Positions 1 through 8,273 of a stretch of DNA of 24,531 bases are shown piece after piece; the first letter of the stretch is position 1, and each line of letters opens with the position of its first letter. Source of the stretch: Saccharothrix sp. NRRL B-16348 (GTDB lineage: Bacteria > Actinomycetota > Actinomycetes > Mycobacteriales > Pseudonocardiaceae); the NCBI RefSeq assembly GCF_001280085.1, contig NZ_LGED01000009.1, positions 1 through 24,531 of the forward strand, given 5' to 3'. The position numbers were made by a program, and so were the translations under genes. A model generated the notes under the pieces. It searched no databases. It saw nothing but the letters and a program-made list of their open reading frames with translations, and had not been told where the DNA came from.

Positions 1-329
1 GGCAGAGCGGGGTCGGCTGCCAGAGCGGCGGTCGGTGGCTCGGCGGGGTTCACGGAGGCGGCGGCCAGGTCGGCGCGCAACGCCGCCCACGCCCGGACCG
101 CCTCGTCGTCACCGCCGCACGCGCGGATGTACGCGGTGAGCAGTTGTTCCCTCGGCAGGGTGTTCCGGGACAGGGCGGTGCTGAGCGTGGACGCGGGCAG
201 GACGTCGCCCGCCCGCTCCGCACGACGCTCCAGCTGCCGGTAGCTCAAGCCGAGCCGCACCCGCAGTCCGCGCAGGGCCGCGGTGAACTCGGCGGCGTCC
301 CGGACTTCCGGCGGTGCCAAGCCTTCCAC
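1..329 (-). CDS. XRE-like helix-turn-helix protein, N-terminal part (truncated by window edge)
   Basis: Only the first 109 codons lie in the window; the C-terminus is beyond the left edge. The GTG start at 329 is preceded by a strong GGGGGAGGAA ribosome site about six bases upstream. Residues about 14-75 read as the short DNA-binding domain common in actinobacterial signalling proteins: an Arg/Leu-rich first helix (ALRGLRVRLGLSYRQLERRA), a recognition-helix region (STLSTALSRNTLP), then a helical stretch ending in a DDEAVRAWAALRADL-type segment. After about residue 90 the chain becomes Ala/Pro-rich, as expected of a linker to a second domain not visible here. It is likely a transcriptional regulator or a regulatory NTPase-type fusion. 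It lies 44 bases downstream of the HEAT-repeat gene on the same strand and may be co-transcribed with it. Confidence 0.75.
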   Translation of the reverse strand, partial: MEGLAPPEVRDAAEFTAALRGLRVRLGLSYRQLERRAERAGDVLPASTLSTALSRNTLPREQLLTAYIRACGGDDEAVRAWAALRADLAAASVNPAEPPTAALAADPAL

Positions 330-373
330 TGCGATTCCTCCCCCAAGGCCGGCCGACAGCATGGCACAACGGA

Positions 374-1882
374 TCAAGCCAGGTGCTTCCGCAGTAGGTA
401 CGCGGTCTGCTCCTCAAGACCGACCGACCGCGCCAACAACGTCCGCAGCACCGGCGCGTCCGCCGCGCCCACCTCCAACGGCGTGACGATCCGCCGACGC
501 CACGGCACCGACACCAGGGAGCGCGAGATCCGCGTGGCGTCCGCCCGACCACGCCGCGCCAACCGTGCGTGCGCGTCACCCACCACCGTCAAGGCCGCGC
601 GCAACTCGGCGACCCGCCCGAGCCGCCGTGCCAACCGGTACCCGGCCGTCCGCACCGCGGGCCGCTCGTCGCCCAACAACTCCCACGGCAACTCCGCCGG
701 CACCGAACGCACCGCGATTGTCGCCTCCCGCACGACGACCGACGACGGGTCGCGCAGCAGCGGCAGCACGAGGTCGTCCGTGACCTGCTCCAGCACCCGC
801 AACGCCCGCACGGCCCGTGCCCGGATCCTGGCCGTGGGGTGGTCCAGCAACGCCACGAGGTGCCGCCCGTCGCCGCCGACCTCGGCGAACCCGTCGATCG
901 CGCCCACGGTCACCCGCGACCGGTAGTGCTCGGGCACGTCCACGCCCACCCGTGCCGCCGCCGCCCGTGCCAACGCACGCACCAGGGACGACGTGTCGTC
1001 CAAGTACGCCACCACCTCCGCGTCACGCCCCAACCGCACCAACCCGGTCAACGCCTGCACCCGCACCTCGGCGTGCGGCGACGCGGCCAACCGCCGCAAC
1101 ACCTCGACCCGCGCGGTCCACACGCAGTCCCGCGCCGCCGCTTCCGCCGCCGACGTCCGCAGCCGCACGTCCGGAGCCGTCAACGCGACCGACACCTTCC
1201 GGTCCAGCCGCCACGTCCCGACCTCGAACGCGAACGCGCGCACCTCCCGGTCCGGCGACGTCAACAAGGACTCCAACGGCGCACGCGGATCCGTCGCGGC
1301 GGCCAGGAGCTGGTTGCGCACGAACGATCCCCGCAACCACCGAGCGACCCGCAACCCGACGCCCGACGCGGCCGGCAGCATCCGCGCGGGGTCGTCGTGC
1401 AGCAGCACGGCCAGTCCCGCGCTCGCCCGGTCACGGACCTCCGACACCCAATCTCCGGTCCGCAGCACCAGGAACGGCATCAGCTCCGGCAACGGTCGCG
1501 CGATCATCCGCTCGACCGCGCGTTCCCGGAGCCACCCGTCGCCGTGCGTGCCGGCCAACGCGATGCTCAAGGGTGACGCAGTGCCTGTGGAAAGCCGCTT
1601 GTAGAGGACGGACTCCTTCAGTTCCGGAGGCACGTAGTCCTCGGACGCCCACCAGCGCACCCGGCGGGCGAAGGCGTCCAGCTGGATCACCGCCCGCGGC
1701 CGACGGGCCAGCGCCGTCAACGCCGCGAGACCCGCCGCCTCGTCGTCCGCCCCGGCGATCGCGGTGAGCAGCGTGAGCACGGCGTCCGGCTCCGCCAACC
1801 CCGCGCTGTACGAGTCCAGCAGCTGTTCCAGTTCTTCCACGAAGGCATCGTGACGCACCGCCCGTGCCGGGTGCCTGCCCAT
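374..1882 (-). CDS. HEAT-repeat protein
   Basis: A protein of about 502 residues made almost entirely of degenerate helical repeats of roughly 30 residues. Recurring blocks of the type SPHAEVRVQALTGL, DHPTARIRARAVRALRV and SPDREVRAFAFEV are the PBS-lyase/HEAT pattern. Such solenoids are protein-protein scaffolds, and no catalytic motif is visible. There is no signal peptide or membrane segment, so it is probably cytoplasmic. The start is uncertain. The reading frame is open to 1921. I chose the ATG at 1882, and an in-frame GTG at 1858 is a reasonable alternative; neither has a clear ribosome site. The gene is divergent from the SDR at 1945 and is followed by the helix-turn-helix gene. The partner and pathway cannot be told from sequence. 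Confidence 0.8.
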   Translation of the reverse strand: MGRHPARAVRHDAFVEELEQLLDSYSAGLAEPDAVLTLLTAIAGADDEAAGLAALTALARRPRAVIQLDAFARRVRWWASEDYVPPELKESVLYKRLSTGTASPLSIALAGTHGDGWLRERAVERMIARPLPELMPFLVLRTGDWVSEVRDRASAGLAVLLHDDPARMLPAASGVGLRVARWLRGSFVRNQLLAAATDPRAPLESLLTSPDREVRAFAFEVGTWRLDRKVSVALTAPDVRLRTSAAEAAARDCVWTARVEVLRRLAASPHAEVRVQALTGLVRLGRDAEVVAYLDDTSSLVRALARAAAARVGVDVPEHYRSRVTVGAIDGFAEVGGDGRHLVALLDHPTARIRARAVRALRVLEQVTDDLVLPLLRDPSSVVVREATIAVRSVPAELPWELLGDERPAVRTAGYRLARRLGRVAELRAALTVVGDAHARLARRGRADATRISRSLVSVPWRRRIVTPLEVGAADAPVLRTLLARSVGLEEQTAYLLRKHLA

Positions 1883-1944
1883 TACCGAACGGCATCGGCA
1901 CAGGTCTTGGACGCCGCGCACGCCCGCGGCCCACGATCGGAGCC

Positions 1945-2916
1945 ATGGACGACGGGAAGAAGGTGCACCGGCGCACGCTGCTGGCGGGTGCCGGTGCGGC
2001 CGGTCTTGTGGGTGCGGGTGCGGGCGGTCTCGTGGGGGCGGGTGCGGGTGTGGGTGTGGCGGCGGGTGCGGGGGGGGCGCAGGGGCAGGTCGGCGAGTTG
2101 CGGGGGCAGGTCGCCCTGGTCACCGGCGCGGCACGCGGCATCGGTCGGGCCACGTGCCTGGCGCTGGCCCGGGCGGGCGCGGATGTGGTGGCGCTCGACA
2201 TCGCCTCACCGCGGGCGATCACGCTCGACTACCCGTTGGGCAGCGAGGACGAGCTGAACGAGACCGTGCGCGCGGTGCGTTCGCTCGGACGGCGCGCGGT
2301 GGCGGTGAAGGCGGACGTGCGCGACGCCGTGCGGATGCAGGACGTGGCGCGGGAGGCGGTGCGCGAGTTCGGCCGCCTCGACATCGCGGTCGCCAACGCG
2401 GGCATCACCACCTACGCGCCGCTGGAGGCGATGTCGCCGAGCCAGTTCGCGGACGTCATCGACGTCAACCTGATCGGCGTCGCGAACACCATGCGTGCCG
2501 TCATCCCCCACCTGGTGGCGCGCAAGAGCGGGTCGATCATCGTCGTGTCGTCCAGCGAGGGCAGGCACGGCGCGCCGCAGCTCGCCCACTACCAGGCCGC
2601 GAAGTGGGGTGTGATCGGGCTGGTCAAGGGCGTGGCGACGGAGGTCGGGCCGGCGGGCGTGCGGGTCAGCGGCGTCGCGCCGACCGGTGTGCGCACGCCG
2701 ATGGTGCTCAACGAGGCGACGTACGAGTGGGCCGGCGGCACCACGGTCGAAGACCTGGAGAAGGCGTTGCGCGGCTACAACACCCAGCCGGTCGGGTTGA
2801 TCGAGCCGGCGGACGTGGCCGACTCGATCGCGTTCCTCGCCTCGCCGCGCGCCCGGTACGTCTCCGGCACCGTGCTCGACGTGACGGCGGGCGCGAGCAC
2901 CCGTTGGAACAGCTGA
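1945..2916 (+). CDS. SDR-family NAD(P)-dependent oxidoreductase with twin-arginine-like N-terminus
   Basis: A 323-residue short-chain dehydrogenase. The Rossmann glycine motif TGAARGIG is at 60-67, NAG at 151-153, Asn175 in VDVN, the catalytic Ser in VSSS at 201-204, and YQAAK gives Tyr216 and Lys220, so the tetrad is complete. The first 50 residues precede the fold. They carry a pair of arginines (VHRRTLLAG) followed by a Gly/Ala/Val repeat tract, which looks like a Tat-type export signal or membrane anchor. An extra segment at about 88-115 (after strand 2, SPRAITLDYPLGS and on) resembles the insertion of mycofactocin-coupled SDRs, a family that keeps its NAD bound. The ATG at 1945 is preceded by GGAG. 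The SnoaL-like gene starts 21 bases downstream and is probably co-transcribed. Substrate unknown. Confidence 0.85.
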   Translation: MDDGKKVHRRTLLAGAGAAGLVGAGAGGLVGAGAGVGVAAGAGGAQGQVGELRGQVALVTGAARGIGRATCLALARAGADVVALDIASPRAITLDYPLGSEDELNETVRAVRSLGRRAVAVKADVRDAVRMQDVAREAVREFGRLDIAVANAGITTYAPLEAMSPSQFADVIDVNLIGVANTMRAVIPHLVARKSGSIIVVSSSEGRHGAPQLAHYQAAKWGVIGLVKGVATEVGPAGVRVSGVAPTGVRTPMVLNEATYEWAGGTTVEDLEKALRGYNTQPVGLIEPADVADSIAFLASPRARYVSGTVLDVTAGASTRWNS

Positions 2917-2937
2917 ACCACCAACCAGGAGCAGACA

Positions 2938-3489
2938 ATGACGGAACACCTGTCCCGGGCCGACGTGCTGCGCGGTCTCGGCGCAACGGCGGTGGGCGTG
3001 GCGGCGGGCTCGCTGCTCGGCGCGGGCACTGCGAGTGGTGCCCCTGCGGCTGCCGTTCCTGCGGTTGCCGAGCACCCGAACGTGCGGCTGATCAAGGAGT
3101 ACTACGCGGCTTACGGCTCGGGTGACGTGAACGCCCTGCGCCGGTTCTTCGCCGACGACATCCGGTGGACGATCCCCGGCCACCACCCGCTGTCGGGCAC
3201 CAAGGTCGGGGTCGAGGAGGTGCTGGCGTTCTTCGGTGAGCTGGCGAAGGCGGGCTTCCGCGCGGAGCCGATCTTCCTGGCCGCGGACGGCGACTGGGTC
3301 GTCGACCTGCATCGTGGCTGGAGCACCGCGCCGGAGGGTTTGGACATCACGTGGGCGCTGGCGTTCCGGATCCGCGGGCGGCGGATCGTGGAGGCGGTCA
3401 ACTTCGCCGCGGACCAGCACGCGGCGGACCGGTTCTTCTGGCAGGTCTACCCGTTGGCTCCCATTCCGGAACGGTTGGGTCGGCGCTGA
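2938..3489 (+). CDS. SnoaL/NTF2-like protein with N-terminal export signal
   Basis: A 183-residue protein. Residues 1-45 form an export-like leader: SRADVLRGLG, then an Ala/Gly/Val-rich hydrophobic run ending in small residues around TASGAPAAA. Residues about 50-175 match the small alpha+beta cone fold of SnoaL-like polyketide cyclases and ketosteroid isomerases: LIKEYYAAYGSGDV, LRRFFADDIRWTIPG, the loop VGVEEVLAFF, and paired strands ending in DITWALAFRIRG. An AGGAG ribosome site lies eight bases before the ATG. It follows the SDR gene closely, so the two may act on the same exported or surface substrate. The SnoaL fold is used by isomerases, hydratases and non-enzymatic binders, so a reaction cannot be assigned. 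Confidence 0.82.
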   Translation: MTEHLSRADVLRGLGATAVGVAAGSLLGAGTASGAPAAAVPAVAEHPNVRLIKEYYAAYGSGDVNALRRFFADDIRWTIPGHHPLSGTKVGVEEVLAFFGELAKAGFRAEPIFLAADGDWVVDLHRGWSTAPEGLDITWALAFRIRGRRIVEAVNFAADQHAADRFFWQVYPLAPIPERLGRR

Positions 3490-3505
3490 CGGCTGGCTGG
3501 TCGGG

Positions 3506-3541
3506 CGGGCTCGATCCCCGGTCCTGTGGGGATCGAGCCCG
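3506..3541. terminator. Strong hairpin between convergent genes
   Basis: Perfect inverted repeat: 14-base arms at 3506-3519 and 3528-3541 with an eight-base loop. It lies between the stop of the SnoaL-like gene (3489) and the stop of hisS (3549), which point at each other. No T-tract is present, as is usual in high-GC actinobacteria. It probably terminates transcription from both sides. Confidence 0.75.
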
Positions 3542-3548
3542 GCGGGGA

Positions 3549-4886
3549 TCAGTTCTGAGGCGGTTCGGTCCTGCGGGGTTCACTCCCGTGCGACCACGTT
3601 GCCGGGTCGGCGGTGGTTTGCGCACCCGTGGTCAGGTCCTTCACCTCGTGCGGGCGGCCGTCCTCGAACGGCGGGAACCACACGAACGGGATGCCCTTGC
3701 GGGAGGCGTACCTGACCTGCTTGGCGAGCTTGTCCTCCTGGTGGTACAGCTCGACGTTGAAGCCGTTGGCGCGCAAGGCTTTCGCCGTGTCGGTGGCGGT
3801 GCGACGGCGGTTCGGCGGTAGGACGACGAGGACGTCGGCGGGCGTGCTCGGGCCCGTCTCCAGCAGGCCGGCGGACAGCACCTTGGCGAAGATCCGGGAG
3901 AACCCGATCGACATGCCGACGCCGGGCAGGCTGCGCCGGATGAACGACCCGGCCAGGTTCTCGTACCGGCCGCCCGAGCAGATCGAGCCGTACTCCGGCC
4001 AGTCCACGAACTTCCCCTCGTAGACGGTGCCGGTGTAGTAGTCCAGACCGCGTGCGATGGAGAAGTCGGCGACCACCTCGGGCAGGTCGGACAGCTCGCG
4101 GAGGACGAAGTCGAGTTCGTCCAGGCCTTCGTCCAGGAGAGCGGAGCGAACGCCCAGCTTGCGCACGTCCTCGACGCCGCCGCGGAGCTGCGCGAGTTCG
4201 AGGACCGAGCCGATCTGCGACTCGTCCAGCCGGTCGGCCAGCAAGGACGCCACGCCGGCGGCGCCGATCTTGTCGATCTTGTCGACGGCCCGGATGACGT
4301 CGAGCGGGTCGGTGATCCCCAAGCCCTCGTAGAAGCCCTGCAACACCTTGCGGTTGTTGACGTTGATGGTCCACGCGGGGAGGTCGAGCGAGGTCAGGAC
4401 CTCGTGCACGATGCGCGGCAGCTCGGCGTCGAAGTGGATCGGGACGTCGTCGACGTTGATCACGTCGATGTCGCACTGGGTGAACTCGCGGAACCGCCCG
4501 TCCTGCGGCCGTTCACCACGCCAGACGCTCTGGATCTGGTACCGCTTGAAGGGGAAGACGAGGTCGTTGAAGTGCTGCGCGGCGTAGCGGGCGAACGGCA
4601 CGGTGAGGTCGAAGTGCAGGCCGAGCTGGCCCTCGTCCGGGGCTTGTCCCTCGGTGTGGTTTTGGGCTCGGTTGAGCGTGTAGACCTCGCCCGAGGTCTC
4701 GCCCTTGGCCAGCAGGACGTCGAGCCGTTCCGCCGCGGGGGTTTCGATGGAGCAGAACCCGTAGCGCTCGAAGGCGGCGCGGATCTTGTCCAGCCATCGC
4801 AGTTCGACCAGGCGCACATGCGGCAGCCACTCCGGGAAGCCGCTCACGGGCGCCGGTCGCACTACGGGCTGGGGCTGGTCGCTCAT
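3549..4886 (-). CDS. hisS: Histidine--tRNA ligase, divergent form
   Basis: A 445-residue class II aminoacyl-tRNA synthetase that charges tRNA-His. Motif 2 is recognisable around Arg123 (VWRGERPQDGRFREFTQCDI, 121-140). The histidine-binding HisA motif ARGLDYYTG is at 278-286, and motif 3 (GVGMSIGFSR) is at 322-331. The C-terminal anticodon-binding domain begins near 350 (TPADVLVVLPPN) and contains LAKQVRYASRKGIPFVWF. The sequence around motifs 1 and 2, for example the FTQCDIDVI ending, is unlike my recollection of the housekeeping actinobacterial HisRS and more like the archaeal/eukaryotic or paralogous type. The start is set at the ATG at 4886 because the fold begins there. The frame is open to an ATG at 5030 with a GGGG-containing upstream, which would add 48 unstructured residues. 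No T-box leader was found. Confidence 0.9.
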   Translation of the reverse strand: MSDQPQPVVRPAPVSGFPEWLPHVRLVELRWLDKIRAAFERYGFCSIETPAAERLDVLLAKGETSGEVYTLNRAQNHTEGQAPDEGQLGLHFDLTVPFARYAAQHFNDLVFPFKRYQIQSVWRGERPQDGRFREFTQCDIDVINVDDVPIHFDAELPRIVHEVLTSLDLPAWTINVNNRKVLQGFYEGLGITDPLDVIRAVDKIDKIGAAGVASLLADRLDESQIGSVLELAQLRGGVEDVRKLGVRSALLDEGLDELDFVLRELSDLPEVVADFSIARGLDYYTGTVYEGKFVDWPEYGSICSGGRYENLAGSFIRRSLPGVGMSIGFSRIFAKVLSAGLLETGPSTPADVLVVLPPNRRRTATDTAKALRANGFNVELYHQEDKLAKQVRYASRKGIPFVWFPPFEDGRPHEVKDLTTGAQTTADPATWSHGSEPRRTEPPQN

Positions 4887-5089
4887 GTCGGGAAGTCCAC
4901 CGGAAACCGGGTCGGCGCGCCAACGGCTTTTCTCCATCGGGTGATGGCGTACGGCCGCGTAGGAGGGAGAGTTCCGTCCGGTGGTCACGCTCGGGTCCGG
5001 TCGGTGGTGCTGTTCGGCTCGATTTGACATGGGGCCCTTACGGGCACTCCAGGCAGGCCAAAGCCGGCAGGCCCGGCGGGGTAAAGCGT

Positions 5090-5105
5090 CCCGCCAGGCG
5101 GCGGG
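5090..5105 (-). terminator. Possible terminator hairpin downstream of the serine hydrolase
   Basis: A six-base perfect stem (CCCGCC/GGCGGG) with a four-base loop, 53 bases beyond the stop of the serine hydrolase gene and upstream of hisS. Read on the minus strand it is followed by a short T-rich stretch. It is short, and GC-rich DNA forms such stems by chance. The rest of the 271-base gap (4887-5157) shows nothing else convincing. Confidence 0.3.
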
Positions 5106-5157
5106 TCCGTTGTGAGGCTGTTGGGCCCGTACGCCTGTTGCGGACTGGGTGGTGGGT

Positions 5158-6612
5158 TTAGCCTCGGCGCACGTTCCAGTGGGACAGGGGCGCGATCATG
5201 GTCATGATGTCGTCGACGGCCGCGCCCAGCTTGGCGTACTTCTCGGTGTAGAGCACCGGGAAGACGTTGGGGCGGTTGGCGGGGCGGTAGGTGTCGATGT
5301 AGTCGGTGCCCAGGTTGCTGAACGCGACCACGATGTAGTTGCGCCGTTCCTTGCCGGGCAGGGAGCGGACGATGCCCGCGTCGCTGCCCGTGGTGTCGAC
5401 CCAGCCGGTCTTGTGGCTGAACGTCACCTCGGCGACCTGGTCGCACGGGCGGACGTCGCTGTCGTAGACGGCGTCGCCCACCTTGACGGTGCCGTCGGGC
5501 TGGATCCAGCGCGGCGGGGTCAGTTGCGGGATGCCCTGGACCGGGTAGGTGCGGCCGCAGTGGTTCGTGGTGGACAGCATCTCGTTGTGGCCCTGGTTGC
5601 CCAGCGACTTGATGAACTGCACGCGGGACGCCTCGGTGAGTTCGTTGCGGGTGACGAGCTTGCCCGCGGCGGTCGTCCACAGCACGCCGGAGCCGCCGTT
5701 GATCAGCAGGAGCAGCTTCGCGGTGTCGATGCTGCTCATGTTCGAGCCGATCCACCGGCCGCCGTTCTCCGGGTTGGTGCCGGTGACCATCAGCGTGGGC
5801 ATGCCCAGTTCGACGAACATGCCGTTGACCTCGTCCCACGCGTTGAGGTCGTGGAGCATCTTGATCAGCGCGCAGGTCGACTCGTTCTGCGACTTGGTGA
5901 TCATCTCGTCGAAGTGCTGCCGGATCACCTTGCTGGACGCCGCGCCGCACACCGGGTGCTGCGTCACCGGCCGGTAGTCGTAGACCGCGTCGAGGTCCAC
6001 CCGGCCCTGGTCGGCCAGGCGCAGCACGCCGAAGCCCACCATCAGCTTGAGCACCGACGCCGGGTACGGGGAGGAGAAGTCGATCGGCGCGTTCTCCCGG
6101 CCGGCGAGCACGTCCCGGGTGCCCTGGCCGCCGTTGACGTCCCACTCGGTGTCGTCCCACCAGCGGTAGCGCACCTGGTCGGTGGACAGCGTGCGGTGGT
6201 TCAGCGGCACGACCTTGCCGTTGGGGTACTGCGGGCTGAGCAGGACGTCGGCCATCGCGATGGGCCGGCCGAGGCGGTCCAGCTCGATCACCGCGAGGTC
6301 CATGTTCGGCATCTGGTGCAGCGGCTTGGCCGCGGTGGCGTCGAGCCGGTTCGTCGACGCCTCCTCGGCGGACAGCGGGTCGTGCTTCTCCGGCGCGCCG
6401 GCCTTCGACGACGCCGCGGCGGACTCCGGCGGGGTCAGGTCGAGCACGTCCTTGAAGTTCTGCGTGACCACCGCCTGCCGCAGCGACTCGGCCAGCAGGG
6501 CGTTCACGTCCTGGGCCGCGGCCGCGGTCGGCACCGTGGTCGCGGCGCCGACCAGCACCGCGGTCGCGGTGAGCGCGGTGGCGGTGAGCAGTCTGCGTCG
6601 GGTGGATCTCAT
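5158..6612 (-). CDS. Secreted serine hydrolase, class A beta-lactamase / PBP-like
   Basis: A 484-residue exported protein. The leader RSTRRRLLTATALTATAVLVG with a small-residue exit near TAAAAQD suggests Sec or Tat export. The three penicillin-recognising motifs are in order: SxxK as SVLK (Ser186-Lys189), SxN as SQN (241-243) and KTG (401-403). It therefore belongs to the serine beta-lactamase/D,D-peptidase superfamily and probably acts on cell-wall peptides or a beta-lactam. At 484 residues it is far longer than a classical class A enzyme (about 290). About 150 residues precede the catalytic domain, and an insert between SxN and KTG carries Cys352 and Cys390, which could form a disulfide. 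The ATG at 6612 has a GGGGGAG ribosome site. Whether it is a lactamase or a peptidase cannot be decided from sequence. Confidence 0.85.
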   Translation of the reverse strand: MRSTRRRLLTATALTATAVLVGAATTVPTAAAAQDVNALLAESLRQAVVTQNFKDVLDLTPPESAAASSKAGAPEKHDPLSAEEASTNRLDATAAKPLHQMPNMDLAVIELDRLGRPIAMADVLLSPQYPNGKVVPLNHRTLSTDQVRYRWWDDTEWDVNGGQGTRDVLAGRENAPIDFSSPYPASVLKLMVGFGVLRLADQGRVDLDAVYDYRPVTQHPVCGAASSKVIRQHFDEMITKSQNESTCALIKMLHDLNAWDEVNGMFVELGMPTLMVTGTNPENGGRWIGSNMSSIDTAKLLLLINGGSGVLWTTAAGKLVTRNELTEASRVQFIKSLGNQGHNEMLSTTNHCGRTYPVQGIPQLTPPRWIQPDGTVKVGDAVYDSDVRPCDQVAEVTFSHKTGWVDTTGSDAGIVRSLPGKERRNYIVVAFSNLGTDYIDTYRPANRPNVFPVLYTEKYAKLGAAVDDIMTMIAPLSHWNVRRG

Positions 6613-6698
6613 CGCACTCCCCCATGAAATGGTCCGTCTGCGTCGCCGACCGTAGTGCATTCGCCGTCGTCGCCGGCCGGGCGTCCACCGGAAGTGGG

Positions 6699-8273
6699 TT
6701 ACCGGAACGTGGACAGGAACTGGTCGCGAAAGGTGTTCATGGGGCGCACGGGCGCGTCCGGGGTTGGTCGGAGGCCGTCGGTCCAGCCCCACGGTGCGGT
6801 CCGGTCGAGCGCTGTTTGGTCGCGGGTCACGATGGTGATCGGCACGTCGCGGCCCGCGTCCGGGCCGGTGACGAACGGCGCGGGCTGGTGGTCGCCCAGG
6901 AAGACGAGCACGAGGTCGTCGTCGCCGTAGGTCTCCACGTAGGACACGAGGGTGTTGAGGGAGTACTCGACCGTGCGCGCGTAGTCGGCCCGCACGAGCG
7001 CCGGGTCGCGGCCGAACATGTCCTCAGCCGGGGCCTCGCCCGAGGCCATGGAGTGGAACACCGAGCCGTCGCCCAGGTTCTGCCAGCCGACGGTGGTCGG
7101 CGCGGGTGACCATGGCGCGTGGCTGGAGAGCAGGGGTATGACGGCCATGAGGGGTTCGTCGGCGCGTTCGAGCTGTTGGAACCGCGCCAGCGTGAACTCG
7201 TCAGGGGTGGTGGCGTAGCCGAAGCGCGGTCCGTGGTAACCGAGGTCGTCGAACGCGTAGATCCGGTCGTAGCCGAAGAAGCCGCCTTCCGGCCAGGCCT
7301 TCGTGATGCCAGGCATGACGCCGACCGAACGCCAGCCCGCGCGGCGGAACGCGCTGCCGAGCGCCAGCCGGTCGCTGGCCAGGAGCGTGCGGTAGCGCTG
7401 CTGGTTGTCGACCCACAGCCCGGACAGGAAGGTGGCCTGGGCCAGCCAGCTCCCGCCGCCCGCGGTCGGCGAGGTGAGGAACGCACTGCGTGAGGTGTAG
7501 CCGGCGGCGGCGAGTCGGCGGGTGCCGGCGTCCAGCACCGAGGTGACGTGCGGCGCCATGTCCGGGTGCTCGACGGCGGAACGCCCGTAGCTCTCCACGA
7601 ACGCCACCACGACGTCCTTGCCGCGCAACGAGGTCAGCAGTTCGTCGGCCTTCGTGCCGGCGAACGGGTCCACCGCGGACTCCGCCGCGAAGTCCGCGCG
7701 GTCGCGGAGTCCCGCTTGCACCCGTTGCGCCTGGTCGTAGACGAACGCGGCCGTGCTGTGCGAGGCGACCGGCGCGGCGAGGGTGATCGACACGGTGGTG
7801 AGGACCGCGACGACGCGGGTGACGACGGGGCGGTGCCGGTCCACCGCGGTGCTGAGCCGTGCCGCGGACCGTGCCATCAGGACCACGACCGCGCCGGTGA
7901 GCAGCACGGCCGCGACGACGGCGGAAACCGCGGCGAACCGGCCCGCTGTCACGTCCACGTAGTCCACCGCGGGCGCCAGCAACGGCCAGTCGAGCACCAG
8001 GTCGAACGGCCGGTGCAGCACCGCGTCGAAGCCGATGTCCAGCGCCTTGGCCACGAGCAGGACGCCGAGCACCGCACCGCCCGCCGGCGCCACCACGCGT
8101 CGCGCCCGTTCGGGCAGGACGAGCACCAGCACGACGGCGAGCAGCGCTTCCACCGGCAGGCGCAGGAACGCGGCGGGCGTCAGCGAGTCGACGTCGCTCG
8201 GCGCCAGCAGGGCGAGCAGGACGAGGACGGCCGCCAGGGCGGTGAGCGCGGTGCGGCGGGTGGCGAAGGTCAT
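6699..8273 (-). CDS. LTA-synthase/sulfatase-superfamily membrane protein
   Basis: A 524-residue protein with a membrane half and an extracellular-type catalytic half. Hydrophobic segments are near 8-25, 42-55, 64-80, 112-134 and 150-168. The alkaline-phosphatase-fold domain starts near 218: a metal-binding Glu in VVVAFVESYG (Glu227), a candidate nucleophile Thr270 in SPTAGGGSW, a PLLSSHAPW segment near 380-388, and the metal ligands GDHQP (Asp461, His462). This is the layout of lipoteichoic acid synthase-like phosphoglycerol transferases and related sulfatase-like enzymes. In an actinobacterium the substrate is probably a cell-envelope glycan or lipid, which is inference. Its ATG overlaps the stop of the DUF2306 gene by four bases, so the two are translationally coupled. 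Confidence 0.85.
   Translation of the reverse strand: MTFATRRTALTALAAVLVLLALLAPSDVDSLTPAAFLRLPVEALLAVVLVLVLPERARRVVAPAGGAVLGVLLVAKALDIGFDAVLHRPFDLVLDWPLLAPAVDYVDVTAGRFAAVSAVVAAVLLTGAVVVLMARSAARLSTAVDRHRPVVTRVVAVLTTVSITLAAPVASHSTAAFVYDQAQRVQAGLRDRADFAAESAVDPFAGTKADELLTSLRGKDVVVAFVESYGRSAVEHPDMAPHVTSVLDAGTRRLAAAGYTSRSAFLTSPTAGGGSWLAQATFLSGLWVDNQQRYRTLLASDRLALGSAFRRAGWRSVGVMPGITKAWPEGGFFGYDRIYAFDDLGYHGPRFGYATTPDEFTLARFQQLERADEPLMAVIPLLSSHAPWSPAPTTVGWQNLGDGSVFHSMASGEAPAEDMFGRDPALVRADYARTVEYSLNTLVSYVETYGDDDLVLVFLGDHQPAPFVTGPDAGRDVPITIVTRDQTALDRTAPWGWTDGLRPTPDAPVRPMNTFRDQFLSTFR

Noticed and set aside
569..1767. Several long plus-strand open frames opposite the HEAT-repeat gene
   Set aside because: They are Arg/Pro/Ala-rich with no domain, and arise from GC-biased third positions on the opposite strand. 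The minus-strand HEAT repeats explain the region.
4887..5030. A 48-residue N-terminal extension of HisRS from an ATG at 5030
   Set aside because: The extension has no resemblance to the fold, and the family begins near the ATG at 4886. It cannot be fully excluded, because a G-rich stretch lies before 5030.
4887..5157. A T-box riboswitch ahead of hisS
   Set aside because: No T-box-like consensus or specifier stem-loop was seen in the leader.
5149..6627. A 492-residue plus-strand frame antisense to the serine hydrolase
   Set aside because: Low-complexity Val/Arg/His/Asp composition with no motif; the minus-strand protein has a leader and three catalytic motifs.
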